The notes: generated by a model from the sequence alone, not told the origin. A DNA stretch of 64,000 nucleotides from Candidatus Gastranaerophilales bacterium (GCA_944325665.1 CALVAY010000003.1:51782-115781); one strand, 5' to 3'. Positions 9,103-19,299 are shown, counted from the first letter of the stretch. A program made the numbers and translations.

Positions 9103-9702
9103 TTAAAAGGACTTTAACATATCATTTAAAAGCTTAGGATTAATTCCCATAACGTTATAATAATCACCTTTAATTTGAGATATAAAAGAGCTTTCGGGAA
9201 TTTTAACATAATCGGCTTGAATAAAATCCTGTATGCCGTAGCTTCCTGCTTTATCAAGCGGATTTTTTGTCTTGATATAATTAATTATTTCATCCTCGCT
9301 TAATTCTCTAAAAGTTACATAAGTTTTATCAAATTCAACAAGATTTTTCCCGCTTTTAGTATCAAAAAGACTAATTGCCGTAATAACAAAATGCGTTTTT
9401 GCACTAAGATTTTTAAGCATAAAAATAGCCTCAGAAATATCTTGAGGCTTATTTAAACACACACTATCGAGGATTACCATGGTATCAGCACCGATTACTA
9501 TTGCATCAAAATCAATTCTTTGAGCTGCATCAAGTGCTTTACCCAATGAATTCTTTTTTATATTTTCAATTGAAAATTGTTCACTTTTATCTTCCCTATA
9601 AACCGATTTTACAATTTCAAATTCAAAACCAAACTTTTTTAAGATTTCACGTCGTCTTGGTGAATTTGAGGCTAGAATAAGTTTTTTTGCAAAAGTTTTC
9701 AT
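9103..9702 (-). CDS. maf: Maf-like nucleoside triphosphate pyrophosphatase
   Basis: House-cleaning enzyme that hydrolyses non-canonical or modified nucleotides; the family is linked to septum inhibition. Of 199 residues, the N-terminal LILASNSPRRREIL is the family signature, followed by IVIGADTMVILD with the catalytic Asp, KPQDISEA, and DKAGSYGIQDF. No Shine-Dalgarno is visible. A perfect extended -10, TGCTATAAT, places TATAAT at -12 to -7 from the ATG (9714-9709), predicting a leaderless message. Confidence 0.93.
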   Translation of the reverse strand: MKTFAKKLILASNSPRRREILKKFGFEFEIVKSVYREDKSEQFSIENIKKNSLGKALDAAQRIDFDAIVIGADTMVILDSVCLNKPQDISEAIFMLKNLSAKTHFVITAISLFDTKSGKNLVEFDKTYVTFRELSEDEIINYIKTKNPLDKAGSYGIQDFIQADYVKIPESSFISQIKGDYYNVMGINPKLLNDMLKSF

Positions 9703-9720
9703 TTTGCAATTATAGCATAA

Positions 9721-9966
9721 TTATTTCGCTGCTACATTTCTTGATTTACGATATTGAATGTTAAGAGCAATGGCTTTGATGCAAGTTGATTTAAGTTGTT
9801 TTTGAAGATTAAGCGTATTCATTTGAACCATAGCGAAATCATTCATAGCATCAAGCATTTTTGAAGGGTCAACCATTGAAGTTTGAATTACCGGATTGTC
9901 AACCTTTAGACCTTGGTATTTTTTAACCAAAAGTACGTCGATTTTATCCTTAGCTCCAATTGCCAT
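9721..9966 (-). CDS. Small conserved-looking protein of unknown function
   Basis: I do not recognise this 81-residue protein. It has no signal peptide, no membrane helix and no cysteine cluster. The second half looks helical and amphipathic (DAMNDFAMVQMNTLNLQKQL) and the C-terminus is basic (YRKSRNVAAK). A strong ribosome site, AAGGGAG, precedes the ATG, supporting that it is expressed. It lies upstream of maf, but maf seems to have its own promoter. A 157-base AT-rich gap separates it from the divergent protease gene. Confidence 0.7.
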   Translation of the reverse strand: MAIGAKDKIDVLLVKKYQGLKVDNPVIQTSMVDPSKMLDAMNDFAMVQMNTLNLQKQLKSTCIKAIALNIQYRKSRNVAAK

Positions 9967-10123
9967 AACATTCTCCCTTTAAAATTTTTAAATCCCGTTT
10001 CCTATGTCTTAATAAAGTTTTTTTGTTTTAAAAAATTGCCAAATTAAAATTTTTATCTTAACATTTATTAATACAAGCAAACAATGCGCAAAATAGGACA
10101 TTTACGTACTTTATACAAATACA

Positions 10124-11545
10124 ATGTACATATCCGCAATGAAACCTTATAATTTTAATTTCCCCCTAAATACAAGCTTTAAGGGGAAAATTAGAGTGCC
10201 GAATAAAAAAGATGAAAACGGCTGGTTTACAAGCAAAGAAGGGGCAATGGCGATAAAAACCAACGCCTATGTTGCAAGATATACAAGGGCGCGCAAAAAA
10301 CCCGAGTTTATACAGGCAACACCTGAAGATTATAAGATACTAACAGATAAAAGCATTAATGCTCCCCTTAAAAGAGTTCGTTGGTTCAATCCTAAAAACG
10401 GAAAAATATACTACATAATAAATGACGGAGAAGATAAAGACGGAAATTATAACGTTAGAATTTTAAACGAAGAAGGCGGATTTGTTAAAAAAGCACAGAT
10501 TAAACCCAAAAGAATAGTAATAGCAGATAACTTTTCAACCCCGATAATTAAAAGATTTCCCGAAGCAGAACTTACCCCTTGGCAATTACCTTATATCCCC
10601 CACGGACAAATGGTGGCAAGATTTGCACTGGTTAATAATCCATTTGCAAAATACGAATATATAAATGTTGCAAAAGGACTGGGAGACAGCAACAGAAGCC
10701 TGGATAAAACAATTGAAGAGCTAAGGGAGAAAGACTTATCTGATACGGATATTGTAAGTTATTCTTGGGCAAATTTAATGCCGAACGAATTTTTTGAAGA
10801 CTTTGCAAATGCACCCACAAAGGATTATCCCAAAATCGCAAAAAGAATAATTCAAGAATTTGACAATGATGAAGAAGTGGAAGCAATGTTTTGCGATATA
10901 GATGAAATGGCAGTATTAATAGACACAATTGAAGCGCTTGAAAAAAAAGGAGTAAAAGTCTTTATATCCTCAGGAAATAATGGTGCCGAGGAATTTAACT
11001 TCTTACTGTTAGCCAAAAACGCTAACGGTGTCGGCTCAATATCAAGAGAGGGAGTTGTATCTGATTTCAACTCATCAAGATCAAAATTTCTGACAAAACA
11101 CTATGAGCTTGGCGAATATAAAGTTAAAGAAACGCCTGACGGAATAAATTACACAGGAGGCAACTGGACGGATTACGCTTGCAATATGGATGAAATATTT
11201 ACCCTGAGAGGTAAAACAGTAGAAGAATGTTTAATCGACAGAGAAGAATTTTCAAAGGCATTGTCTAAAAAAAGAAGAGGCTCAAAAGACTTTTGTGAAA
11301 TATATGAAGCTTGGGGCAAGGAAGGCAAAATACTTGATACAAAAATGGTAGCAAGATTCTTTAATGTTCCAGTGTCGAATCGCTACAAGGATATATATTT
11401 TTCAGCCGCAAATTGGGCATCATACAAAGTTGACGACAACGGAAAATTACAGCCGTATTTTGAACCGATAAGAGGAACATCTTTTTCGACCCCAATAAGA
11501 GCAGCAAGGGTTGCGCTGAACGAATCCATGGAAGGAATAATCTAG
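10124..11545 (+). CDS. Subtilisin-like (S8) serine protease domain protein without signal peptide
   Basis: Predicted serine protease of the subtilase fold. The triad is readable: Asp135 in IVIADNF, His160 in PHGQMVA, the oxyanion Asn285 in SSGNNG, and Ser453 in GTSFSTP. The first 120 residues form an unfamiliar N-terminal region, and about 130 residues are inserted between Asn and Ser. There is no Sec signal peptide or membrane helix. The N-terminus reads FNFPLNTSFKGK; its SFxG motif recurs in the phosphatase-like protein at 48727-49497. The start may be the ATG at 10124, with TATACA at -12 to -7, or the ATG at 10139. No Shine-Dalgarno is visible for either. The target is unknown. Confidence 0.75.
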   Translation: MYISAMKPYNFNFPLNTSFKGKIRVPNKKDENGWFTSKEGAMAIKTNAYVARYTRARKKPEFIQATPEDYKILTDKSINAPLKRVRWFNPKNGKIYYIINDGEDKDGNYNVRILNEEGGFVKKAQIKPKRIVIADNFSTPIIKRFPEAELTPWQLPYIPHGQMVARFALVNNPFAKYEYINVAKGLGDSNRSLDKTIEELREKDLSDTDIVSYSWANLMPNEFFEDFANAPTKDYPKIAKRIIQEFDNDEEVEAMFCDIDEMAVLIDTIEALEKKGVKVFISSGNNGAEEFNFLLLAKNANGVGSISREGVVSDFNSSRSKFLTKHYELGEYKVKETPDGINYTGGNWTDYACNMDEIFTLRGKTVEECLIDREEFSKALSKKRRGSKDFCEIYEAWGKEGKILDTKMVARFFNVPVSNRYKDIYFSAANWASYKVDDNGKLQPYFEPIRGTSFSTPIRAARVALNESMEGII

Positions 11546-12730
11546 CTATCTTCCGTTAGTATTAAATATTGCTTTTAATTCCTTTGTAACGCCAAAAATA
11601 CCTGTCAAAAAGGCAATTAAACTCATCAGAATAAGTATTTTATCTACCCCAAAGTATTGACCGATAAAGCCCATCGGAGCAAGGAATAATGCCCCAAGAC
11701 CCCAGCTAAAACCTTGCATAACGCCTGAAATAACACCTTTGTGATGAGACATTATTTTCTGCGCACTCACAAGAGTAACCGAAACAGATAAGAATATGAA
11801 AAATCCAGATAAAATAAACAAAAATACGGCTAAATAAGGTATTTTGTCAATAAAATATAAGAATAACAAGACCAGTGGCAAAATGGTTAAAAATGACACT
11901 CTAATGATATTTGCACCGCCGATTTTTTCTTCAATTTTTGAGCTGTATATTGTTGCAAGTCCGCTTACGGTAAAAAACAATGTAACAATAAGCCCGATAA
12001 GATTAAGTTCAAAGCCGTTCTTCTCTAAAATAAAGGGAATATATGTGCCAAAGCTTATACTAACACCTGATTTTACGACGGCAATTAAAATTAAACCCAA
12101 AATTACCCTTGAGGATAAAATTTCCTTCATCACGCTAAAAAAGTTTGCCTTATTCTCATTTACAGAGCAAACAGGGATTTTTGGCACCATAAAATAAATT
12201 AAAAAAGCAACAATAATACCTGGGACCATAAACCATAAAAGTGCATCTTCGCCAAAACCTTGAGCAACATTTGACGAACACACAGGGCCTATTGCATAAC
12301 CTATTGTGCCGAGTCCTAAAAATACTCCCATATACTTATTTATTTTAGGATTATTGTAGCTAAAAGTATTTACAAGACAGGTAACTTGCGGGTGAAAAAG
12401 AGCATTACCGCACATACCCAAAATTAAAAATACAGATAAAAATCTTGCAGTGTCAGACACAACCGTAAGCGGTATAAAAACAGAAGCAATAATTAGACCC
12501 CAAAACATAAAAGTTCTGTGGCGCAATTTATCTGAAATATAGCCAAAAAGAGGTTGTAACATTGACGAGAGCATATGTCCAAGCGCAATAATTGTGCTTA
12601 TAAATGACAATGAAATACCTAATTTAGCGGTGATAAAGGGATACAGCGGTACCAAAACCGAAGCATACCAATCTACCATAAAATGACCTGCACTTAATCC
12701 TACAAGTGCTTTTTTATCTGCATTTTGCAT
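11546..12730 (-). CDS. MFS transporter, fosmidomycin-resistance (Fsr)-like
   Basis: Predicted inner-membrane drug or metabolite exporter with 12 hydrophobic helices in 394 residues. The start, AGHFMVDWYASVLVPLYPF, resembles the Fsr branch of the major facilitator family, and the A-loop GYISDKLRHR between helices 2 and 3 is clear. The substrate is not predictable. AAGGATT precedes the ATG and the gene lies 12 bases after purH, so it is probably co-transcribed with it. Its stop abuts the stop of the convergent protease gene with no base between. Confidence 0.82.
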   Translation of the reverse strand: MQNADKKALVGLSAGHFMVDWYASVLVPLYPFITAKLGISLSFISTIIALGHMLSSMLQPLFGYISDKLRHRTFMFWGLIIASVFIPLTVVSDTARFLSVFLILGMCGNALFHPQVTCLVNTFSYNNPKINKYMGVFLGLGTIGYAIGPVCSSNVAQGFGEDALLWFMVPGIIVAFLIYFMVPKIPVCSVNENKANFFSVMKEILSSRVILGLILIAVVKSGVSISFGTYIPFILEKNGFELNLIGLIVTLFFTVSGLATIYSSKIEEKIGGANIIRVSFLTILPLVLLFLYFIDKIPYLAVFLFILSGFFIFLSVSVTLVSAQKIMSHHKGVISGVMQGFSWGLGALFLAPMGFIGQYFGVDKILILMSLIAFLTGIFGVTKELKAIFNTNGR

Positions 12731-12742
12731 TGTTGTTAATCC

Positions 12743-14248
12743 TTAGTGTTTAAAATGTCTTATACCTGTTGCAGCCATAATTAAGCCAAGTTTGTCAGCA
12801 GCTTCAAGGACTTCTTTATCCTTGATTGAACCCATAGGCTGAATTATTGCGGCAATTCTGTTTTGTGCGGCAACAAAGATATTATCCGTTGCAGGGAAAA
12901 ATCCATCACTTGCAAGAATAGCATCTTTTGGCGAATCACAAACTTTTTGTATGGCAACTTCAACAGCACCCACTCTTGAAGTTTGACCTCCGCAAATACC
13001 AAGCGTTCTTAAATCCTTGGCAATAACAATACCGTTGGATTTAACATGTTTTGCAACTTTAAAAGCAAATACCATATCTTCTACTTGCTCTTGGGTAGGT
13101 TTGAGCTTAGAAACAATCTTAAACTCGTTCGGGTCAAGTTCTTTTGTATCTTTTTGCTGCATAAGTGCACCAAAAGGCGTGAATTTAATTTCATGCGAAA
13201 CAAAATTTTGATACCGCTTAAGCTCGGTATTTAACTTAACCACCCTTAAATTCTTTTTAGTCTTTAGCGTATCAAGGGCAGCTTGAGTGTATGACGGTGC
13301 TATTACAACCTCAAGAAACATTGAAGTCAGATGCTTTGCAACATTTTCGTCAACCTCGCGGCTAAATGCGACAATACCGCCAAAGGCACTTAAAGGATCG
13401 CAATCCAAAGCCTTTTTCCAAGCGTCCTCAATATCTTTACCCAAAGCAACGCCGCAAGGGTTGGTGTGTTTTATAATGGCACAAGCGCAAACATCGTAAA
13501 ATTCAGCTACAATATTTATTGCAGAAGTTGCATCTAAAATATTGTTATACGACATTTGCTTGCCGTTTAAAATTTCATAATCCAAATGATTGTCATATTT
13601 ATATAAAGCTGCCATTTGATGCGGATTTTCGCCGTATCTTAAGTCTTCAAGTTTATCAAGGCAAATAATTTTTTCATCTGGCATGGTGTCAGGGTTAATT
13701 TTACCAAAGTTTAAAGATAATTCATCAAAAATAACCGAATCGTATTTTGAAGTATGCAAGAATGCTTTTAGCGCAAGCGTTTCTCTTTGGGGTTCATCAA
13801 TATTGTCAAAATCAAGCGCATAATCGTTAATATCGCAAACAACACTTACATTTTTATAATTTTTTGCAGCTGCACGAAGGAGTGCAACTCCACCTATATC
13901 AATATTTTTAACAAGAGTATCAATGTCCGCGTTAACACCTTTATACTGTTCAAAAGGGTATAAATTAACGACAACAAGAGAAAAAGGTGTGGATTTTAAA
14001 GTTTTTCTTTCGTTGTCATCAGCCAATATCGGTGCAAAAATTTCAGGATGAAGCGATTTAACCTTACCGCCCAGAAGCTCACTAAAACCTGTAATTTGCG
14101 AACTCTCTATTGCGTTTATTCCGCCGTCTTTTAAGAATTTACAAGTATTCCCCGTTGAAACAATTTCCCAATCGTTATCAACAAGCCTTTTTGCAAATTC
14201 CAACAAATTAGTCTTATCATAAACGCTAATATAAGCTCTTTTTTTCAT
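12743..14248 (-). CDS. purH: Bifunctional AICAR transformylase/IMP cyclohydrolase
   Basis: Last two steps of IMP synthesis: formylation of AICAR and ring closure. The MGS-like cyclohydrolase domain covers about residues 1-145 (SVYDKTNLLEFA, STGNTCKFLKD, GGKVKSLHP). The transformylase domain follows (LRYGENPHQ, KHTNPCGVA, SDGFFPATDN, and the C-terminal GIRHFKH). The frame is open to 14287, but the ATG at 14248 matches the family start and has GGGG six bases upstream, giving 501 residues. No other purine gene is nearby. Confidence 0.96.
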   Translation of the reverse strand: MKKRAYISVYDKTNLLEFAKRLVDNDWEIVSTGNTCKFLKDGGINAIESSQITGFSELLGGKVKSLHPEIFAPILADDNERKTLKSTPFSLVVVNLYPFEQYKGVNADIDTLVKNIDIGGVALLRAAAKNYKNVSVVCDINDYALDFDNIDEPQRETLALKAFLHTSKYDSVIFDELSLNFGKINPDTMPDEKIICLDKLEDLRYGENPHQMAALYKYDNHLDYEILNGKQMSYNNILDATSAINIVAEFYDVCACAIIKHTNPCGVALGKDIEDAWKKALDCDPLSAFGGIVAFSREVDENVAKHLTSMFLEVVIAPSYTQAALDTLKTKKNLRVVKLNTELKRYQNFVSHEIKFTPFGALMQQKDTKELDPNEFKIVSKLKPTQEQVEDMVFAFKVAKHVKSNGIVIAKDLRTLGICGGQTSRVGAVEVAIQKVCDSPKDAILASDGFFPATDNIFVAAQNRIAAIIQPMGSIKDKEVLEAADKLGLIMAATGIRHFKH

Positions 14249-14314
14249 CTCAATCCCCATCACTAAATTACAATGAAATTTTAGCACAAGAAATTTGAGA
14301 TTTCAGCAAGTTTA

Positions 14315-14515
14315 TTAACCGCCACCGCAAAATGTTGCAATTTCAATATTATCGTTGTCTTTTAATATCTCGGATGCAAAATTTTCCCTATACACAATTT
14401 GCATATTTTTTTCAACAACATAAAACTTAGGAAGCTTCATATCCAAAAGAAGCTCCTCTAGTGTCATGTTGTCTTTAATTTCCTTTTGTTCGCCGTTAAG
14501 AATTATGTGAGCCAT
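14315..14515 (-). CDS. thiS: Sulfur carrier protein ThiS
   Basis: Small ubiquitin-like carrier whose C-terminal Gly-Gly is thiocarboxylated to deliver sulfur for the thiazole of thiamine. The 66 residues follow the fold: IILNGEQKEI strand, TLEELLLDMKL helix, and the diagnostic end IEIATFCGGG. I chose the ATG at 14515 (MAHIILNG); one at 14530 also exists. Either start lies inside the 3' end of surE, so translation is probably coupled. thiG, thiF and thiH are not in the window. Confidence 0.87.
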   Translation of the reverse strand: MAHIILNGEQKEIKDNMTLEELLLDMKLPKFYVVEKNMQIVYRENFASEILKDNDNIEIATFCGGG

Positions 14516-15308
14516 AGCCGTACCAATCACAAATGCCGTCTTTGCAGAATTCCTTTTCTAAGTCAGCCATAATGCTCTTATGAGTCATCTCAAAAGTAAT
14601 TGGCGTTATTGAAATTCTGTTTGCTCTAACGGCACTAATATCCGTTCCGTCTTCTTCGTGTTTTGTGGTTAATTCACCCGCCATCCAGTAGTAAACTTTG
14701 CCTCTTGGGTCAATACGTTTTTCATAGTTGTCGGTAAACATCTTTGTGCCGAGTTTTGTAATTTCAACACCCGCAATGTCATCTTCTTCAAGAGCAGGGG
14801 TGTTTATGTTCAAAATTGTTTTCTTCGGAAAATTAATTTTTTTAATTTTCGGCAAAAACTTAGCAACAAAGTCAGCAGTTGCTTCAAAATAAACTTGTTC
14901 ATTTGTCATACTTGCAAGAGAAACGGCAATACTTGGATAATCAAGCATTGCGCCTTCCATAGCACAGCTTACCGTACCTGAGTATAAAATATCAGTACCA
15001 AGGTTAGGACCGTGGTTAATACCTGAGATAACAATATCAGGTAATTCACCTTGCTCAAGTACCGCACAAATACCTAATTTTACACAGTCCCCCGGTGTAC
15101 CTGAGGTTACCCAAACTCTTTTTGCACCAAAATGGCTGTCAAGTTCTTCGACCCTTAGAGGGGTATGCAAAGTTAAAGAATGACCCGCTGCACTTCTTTC
15201 TCTATCGGGTGCTACTACATAAACATCATGCTCTTTAGAAAGTCTTGATATAAGAGCTTTTATACCAACTGCTGCAATTCCGTCGTCGTTTGAGATTAAA
15301 ATTTTCAT
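14496..15308 (-). CDS. surE: 5'/3'-nucleotidase SurE
   Basis: Metal-dependent survival protein that dephosphorylates nucleoside 5'- and 3'-monophosphates. The 270 residues contain ILISNDDGIAA (metal-binding ND-D), VYVVAPDRERSAAGHS, VSGINHGPNLGTDILYSGTVSCAMEG and LNINTP, all family signatures. AGGTGG sits upstream of the ATG. The 3' end overlaps thiS by about 20 bases. Confidence 0.96.
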   Translation of the reverse strand: MKILISNDDGIAAVGIKALISRLSKEHDVYVVAPDRERSAAGHSLTLHTPLRVEELDSHFGAKRVWVTSGTPGDCVKLGICAVLEQGELPDIVISGINHGPNLGTDILYSGTVSCAMEGAMLDYPSIAVSLASMTNEQVYFEATADFVAKFLPKIKKINFPKKTILNINTPALEEDDIAGVEITKLGTKMFTDNYEKRIDPRGKVYYWMAGELTTKHEEDGTDISAVRANRISITPITFEMTHKSIMADLEKEFCKDGICDWYGYGSHNS

Positions 15309-15401
15309 AAATCCACCTAAGTTAACTGTCGTATTTAAAAATATTATAGCATATTTTAAGGATTATTTGCTAAATTAAACGGGTGATTATAGAATTTGTA
15401 T

Positions 15402-16316
15402 ATGAATAAGAAAGCTTACTATACATTTAGCGACTACCTTAAAGAAGAATTTGGCGAAAAAGTTTATAAAATAACGATTGACGCCGGTTTTTCCTGTCCA
15501 AACAGGGACGGAACAATATCCAAAGGCGGCTGCATTTTTTGCGATGAATCAGGAAGCTTTTCAAAAGCTCACTCTAGCGCACTTGATGTGCAAAACCAAG
15601 TAAAAACAGGCATTACCACCCTTAATAAAAGATTTGGAGCAAATAAATTTTTAGCCTATTTTCAAGCTTTTTCAAATACATATGCACCTGTTGAAAAACT
15701 AAAAGAAATATACGACAGCGCCTTTTGTGATGATAAAATTGTCGGAATATCAATCGGTACAAGGCCTGATTGCTTGGATGAAGAAAAACTTAACCTAATT
15801 GCAGGCTATAAAAACGCTTGGCTTGAGTTGGGGCTGCAAAGCACATTTGATGAAACTCTCAAAAAGATAAACAGGGGGCATACTTACGGCTGTTTTGAGA
15901 AGATGTACAAAAAAGCAAAAGAAAAAGGTATCAAAGTTTGCGTGCATATGATTTTAGGACTGTTGGACGAAACGCCCGATATGATGATAGAAAGTGCAAA
16001 AAAATTAGCAAAACTTGAGGTTGACGGAGTAAAGCTTCATATGTTGACCGTTTTAGAAGATGCACCGCTTTATAAATACTATCTTGAGCGGGGGGTAAAA
16101 TTGCTTAGTATGGAAGAATATTGCAATTTGGCGTGCGATTTTCTTGAATATCTTCCGCCAAAAACAACTATCCACAGGCTTGCAGGCAGCGGCTATTCAA
16201 AAACGCTTATCGAGCCAAAGTGGATAAATAATAAATTTGAAACACTGAATTTAATTGATAAAATTTTTGAGCAAAGAAAGTCATATCAAGGTATAAGATA
16301 TAAAAAACTAGACTAA
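15402..16316 (+). CDS. Radical SAM protein, YhcC-like family (TIGR01212)
   Basis: Predicted radical S-adenosylmethionine enzyme of the YhcC-like family; the substrate is not known. The 304 residues show the cluster-binding cysteines in ITIDAGFSCPNRDG and KGGCIFC, then GISIGTRPDCL, WLELGLQS, HMILGLL and the C-terminal IHRLAGSG. The frame opens at a TTG (15396), but the ATG at 15402 is preferred. There is no Shine-Dalgarno. TTGCTA, a 17-base spacer and TAGAAT at -12 to -7 predict a leaderless transcript. It converges with secA, seven bases apart. Confidence 0.85.
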   Translation: MNKKAYYTFSDYLKEEFGEKVYKITIDAGFSCPNRDGTISKGGCIFCDESGSFSKAHSSALDVQNQVKTGITTLNKRFGANKFLAYFQAFSNTYAPVEKLKEIYDSAFCDDKIVGISIGTRPDCLDEEKLNLIAGYKNAWLELGLQSTFDETLKKINRGHTYGCFEKMYKKAKEKGIKVCVHMILGLLDETPDMMIESAKKLAKLEVDGVKLHMLTVLEDAPLYKYYLERGVKLLSMEEYCNLACDFLEYLPPKTTIHRLAGSGYSKTLIEPKWINNKFETLNLIDKIFEQRKSYQGIRYKKLD

Positions 16317-16323
16317 ATTATTA

Positions 16324-19152
16324 CTATACCTTACCCTTGCCGCAGCATTTTTTGTATTTTAAACCGCTTCCGCAAGGACAAAGGTCGTTTCTACCTACCT
16401 TTGGAACTAAACTTTCATCGCTTTCTTCAACATAATTAGGTGTTGAATTTTTTAAAGCCCTTGTAAGTTCAGTTTCAGTCGGTTGAGGCACTTCGCTTAT
16501 TTCAATATTGTCTAATACCTCTTGTGCCTCATCAAAAACTTGGATACCAAAACGAGCCCTGAATAAGTGCCTTACAGTTTCAGACTGAATATCTGACATC
16601 ATAGCGTTAAAAAGATTGAAAGCTTCTTTTTTGTACTCAATCAGAGGATCTTTTTGACCGTAAGCAACAAGGCCGATTGAATCCTTAAGTGCATCAATAT
16701 TGTTTAAGTGGTCAATCCACTTAGAATCAATAACTTGAAGAAGAATATCTCTTTCTAACGTTCTCATGATGTTATCATCGCTAAACGGTGTTTGTTTTTT
16801 AGCATCTTGATTACCGTATTTTTCCATAACATCGTTAAAGCCTTGAACAGAAACTTCTTCCATATCGCGATAAGCCTTATTAACAAGGTCTTTAAGATAA
16901 TCTGACATATCGGAATATCTTTTTTCCATTAAGTCATCAACTTGAACGTCGAAAAGCTGCGGGAAAACAGAGTGAATTTCGTTTGTCAGCATTTTAATAT
17001 CTTCTCGAACATACTCAGCAGGAGGCATATCCGGAGAGATATACTGCTTTAAAATCTTATCAACTTCAAGGTTAATCATATAATTTATATCAGAGCTTAA
17101 ATTCCTTGAGGCAAGAACTTTTCTTCTTTGGATGTAGAATTTTTCCCTTTGAATATTGATAACATCATCATATTCAAGAACGCTTTTTCTTATGTCAAAG
17201 TGATAAGTTTCGACTTTCTTTTGAGCAGATTCGATTTGGCGGGTTATAAGAGGATTTTCAATCGCCATGTCCTCTTCAATATTCATCATATTCATTAACG
17301 CAGCAATTTTATCACCGCCAAAAATTCTCATTAAGTCATCTTCTAGAGATAAGAAAAATCTTGTTGAACCTGGGTCGCCCTGACGAGCTGCACGGCCTCT
17401 TAATTGGTTATCTATACGCCTTGATTCGTGGCGCTCTGTACCAATAACGTGCAAACCACCCAAATCAACAACTTTTTTATGCTCTTCTTCCGTAATTTTT
17501 CTTGCACGCTCAAGCGCTGCTTGCTTTTGCTCCTCATAATCTTCTCTTTCGGGAGTTATACCAAGCTTGTCTAAATCCTCTTTTGCAAGATATTCAGGGT
17601 TACCGCCAAGAAGAATATCCGTACCGCGACCTGCCATATTGGTTGCAATTGTAACAGCATTAACCCTTCCTGCTTGCGCAATAATGTAAGCTTCTCTTTC
17701 ATGTGCTTTAGCGTTTAAGACATTATGTTTAATACCGCGCTTTTTAAGAATGGAAGATAAGTACTCTGATTTTTCAATACTGATTGTACCGACAAGAGTC
17801 GGTCTGCCCATTTTTGCCATTTTTTCAATTTCATCGGCAACTTTTTGATACTTCATCTCCTTTGTTTTATAGATGACATCAGGATAATTTATTCTAATGT
17901 CGGGCTTATTTGTCGGAATTTCAGTACAAGGAAGATTGTAAATCTTGCCAAATTCGGCTTCCTCGGTCATCGCAGTACCTGTCATGCCGGAGAGCTTCGG
18001 ATACAATCTGAATAAATTTTGAAAAGTAATGCTGGCTAAAGTTTGCGTTTCATCTTGAATAGGAACACCTTCTTTTGCCTCAATTGCCTGATGCAAGCCC
18101 TCCGACCAGCGTCTGCCTTCCATAATACGGCCCGTGAACTCATCAACAATCATTACTTCATTGTTTTTAACCACGTAATCAGTATCTTTAATAAAGAGTT
18201 CTTTTGCTTTTAGTGCTTGCAAAAGGTGATGAGCATATTGAGTTTGCATATCAAATAAATCATCAACACCTAAAAGTTCGCAAGCCTTATCAATACCGTC
18301 TTCGGTCATAATGATATTTTTATTTTTTTCATCCACTTCATAATGTTCGATTTTATTAAGCTGTGGAGCGATTTTTGCCATTGTTTTATATGTTTGAGCA
18401 GATTTTTCAAGCCTGCCTGAAATAATAAGAGGTGTTCTTGCTTCATCGATTAAGATACTGTCAACCTCGTCAATGATTGCATAGTTATAAGGTCTTTGTA
18501 CAAGCCCCTCAAGAGATGAGGCCATATTATCCCTTAAATAGTCAAAACCAAATTCGTTATTTGTACCATATGTAATATCACAAGCATAAGCAGCTTTTTT
18601 GGATTCAAAATCGTTATAGCCTGAACCCTGAGAAAGTATTACGCCGACTGTCAAACCTAAAAATTCATAAATTTTGCCCATCCAATCTCTATCACGCTTT
18701 GCAAGGTAATCGTTAACGGTTATTATGTGCACCCCTTTGCCCGTTAAAGCATTTAGGTAAGCAGGCAGAGTAGCAACAAGGGTTTTACCTTCGCCCGTTC
18801 TCATTTGAGCAATATGACCGTTGTGCAAGAATATACCGCCAATTAATTGCACGTCAAAATGGCGCATGTTTAAAACCCTTTTTCCTGCCTCACGGACAGT
18901 AGCGAAGGCTTCGGGCAAAATTGCATCCAGTGCGGCTTTTTCTAAAGCACGGTCTTTTTTAAAGTCAGGAGAAGTCTCACGTTTTGCCAAAAACTCTTTG
19001 AATTCGGCTGTTTTAGCTCTCAGTTCATCATCTGTAAGCTTAGAATATTCCTCTTCAAGAGCGTTTATATGTTCAACAACAGGCATGACCTTGTTGATTT
19101 TTCTTTCGTTCGGATCTTTAAATATCTTTAACAGTATGTCAATTAAACTCAT
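16324..19152 (-). CDS. secA: Preprotein translocase ATPase SecA
   Basis: Motor that drives secreted proteins through SecYEG. The 942 residues show Walker A MRTGEGKT, DEVDSILIDEA, the cross-linking domain, TNMAGRGTDI, and GTERHESRRIDNQLRGRAARQGD. The end is a zinc-binding SEC-C tail, GRNDLCPCGSGLKYKKCCG. AGGAG precedes the ATG. It stands alone on its strand between convergent yhcC-like and divergent permease genes. Confidence 0.98.
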   Translation of the reverse strand: MSLIDILLKIFKDPNERKINKVMPVVEHINALEEEYSKLTDDELRAKTAEFKEFLAKRETSPDFKKDRALEKAALDAILPEAFATVREAGKRVLNMRHFDVQLIGGIFLHNGHIAQMRTGEGKTLVATLPAYLNALTGKGVHIITVNDYLAKRDRDWMGKIYEFLGLTVGVILSQGSGYNDFESKKAAYACDITYGTNNEFGFDYLRDNMASSLEGLVQRPYNYAIIDEVDSILIDEARTPLIISGRLEKSAQTYKTMAKIAPQLNKIEHYEVDEKNKNIIMTEDGIDKACELLGVDDLFDMQTQYAHHLLQALKAKELFIKDTDYVVKNNEVMIVDEFTGRIMEGRRWSEGLHQAIEAKEGVPIQDETQTLASITFQNLFRLYPKLSGMTGTAMTEEAEFGKIYNLPCTEIPTNKPDIRINYPDVIYKTKEMKYQKVADEIEKMAKMGRPTLVGTISIEKSEYLSSILKKRGIKHNVLNAKAHEREAYIIAQAGRVNAVTIATNMAGRGTDILLGGNPEYLAKEDLDKLGITPEREDYEEQKQAALERARKITEEEHKKVVDLGGLHVIGTERHESRRIDNQLRGRAARQGDPGSTRFFLSLEDDLMRIFGGDKIAALMNMMNIEEDMAIENPLITRQIESAQKKVETYHFDIRKSVLEYDDVINIQREKFYIQRRKVLASRNLSSDINYMINLEVDKILKQYISPDMPPAEYVREDIKMLTNEIHSVFPQLFDVQVDDLMEKRYSDMSDYLKDLVNKAYRDMEEVSVQGFNDVMEKYGNQDAKKQTPFSDDNIMRTLERDILLQVIDSKWIDHLNNIDALKDSIGLVAYGQKDPLIEYKKEAFNLFNAMMSDIQSETVRHLFRARFGIQVFDEAQEVLDNIEISEVPQPTETELTRALKNSTPNYVEESDESLVPKVGRNDLCPCGSGLKYKKCCGKGKV

Positions 19153-19299
19153 AAACTCTCCTGAATTTTAAATCTCCCTTTAATAATACTATCATAAAAA
19201 TAAAATAGATAAATAAATATTATGCCTTTGACTAATATTTTTTATTCGATAGAATAAGCTTAGATATTATTTAATTTTTATTGGAAGAGGAGAATAACT

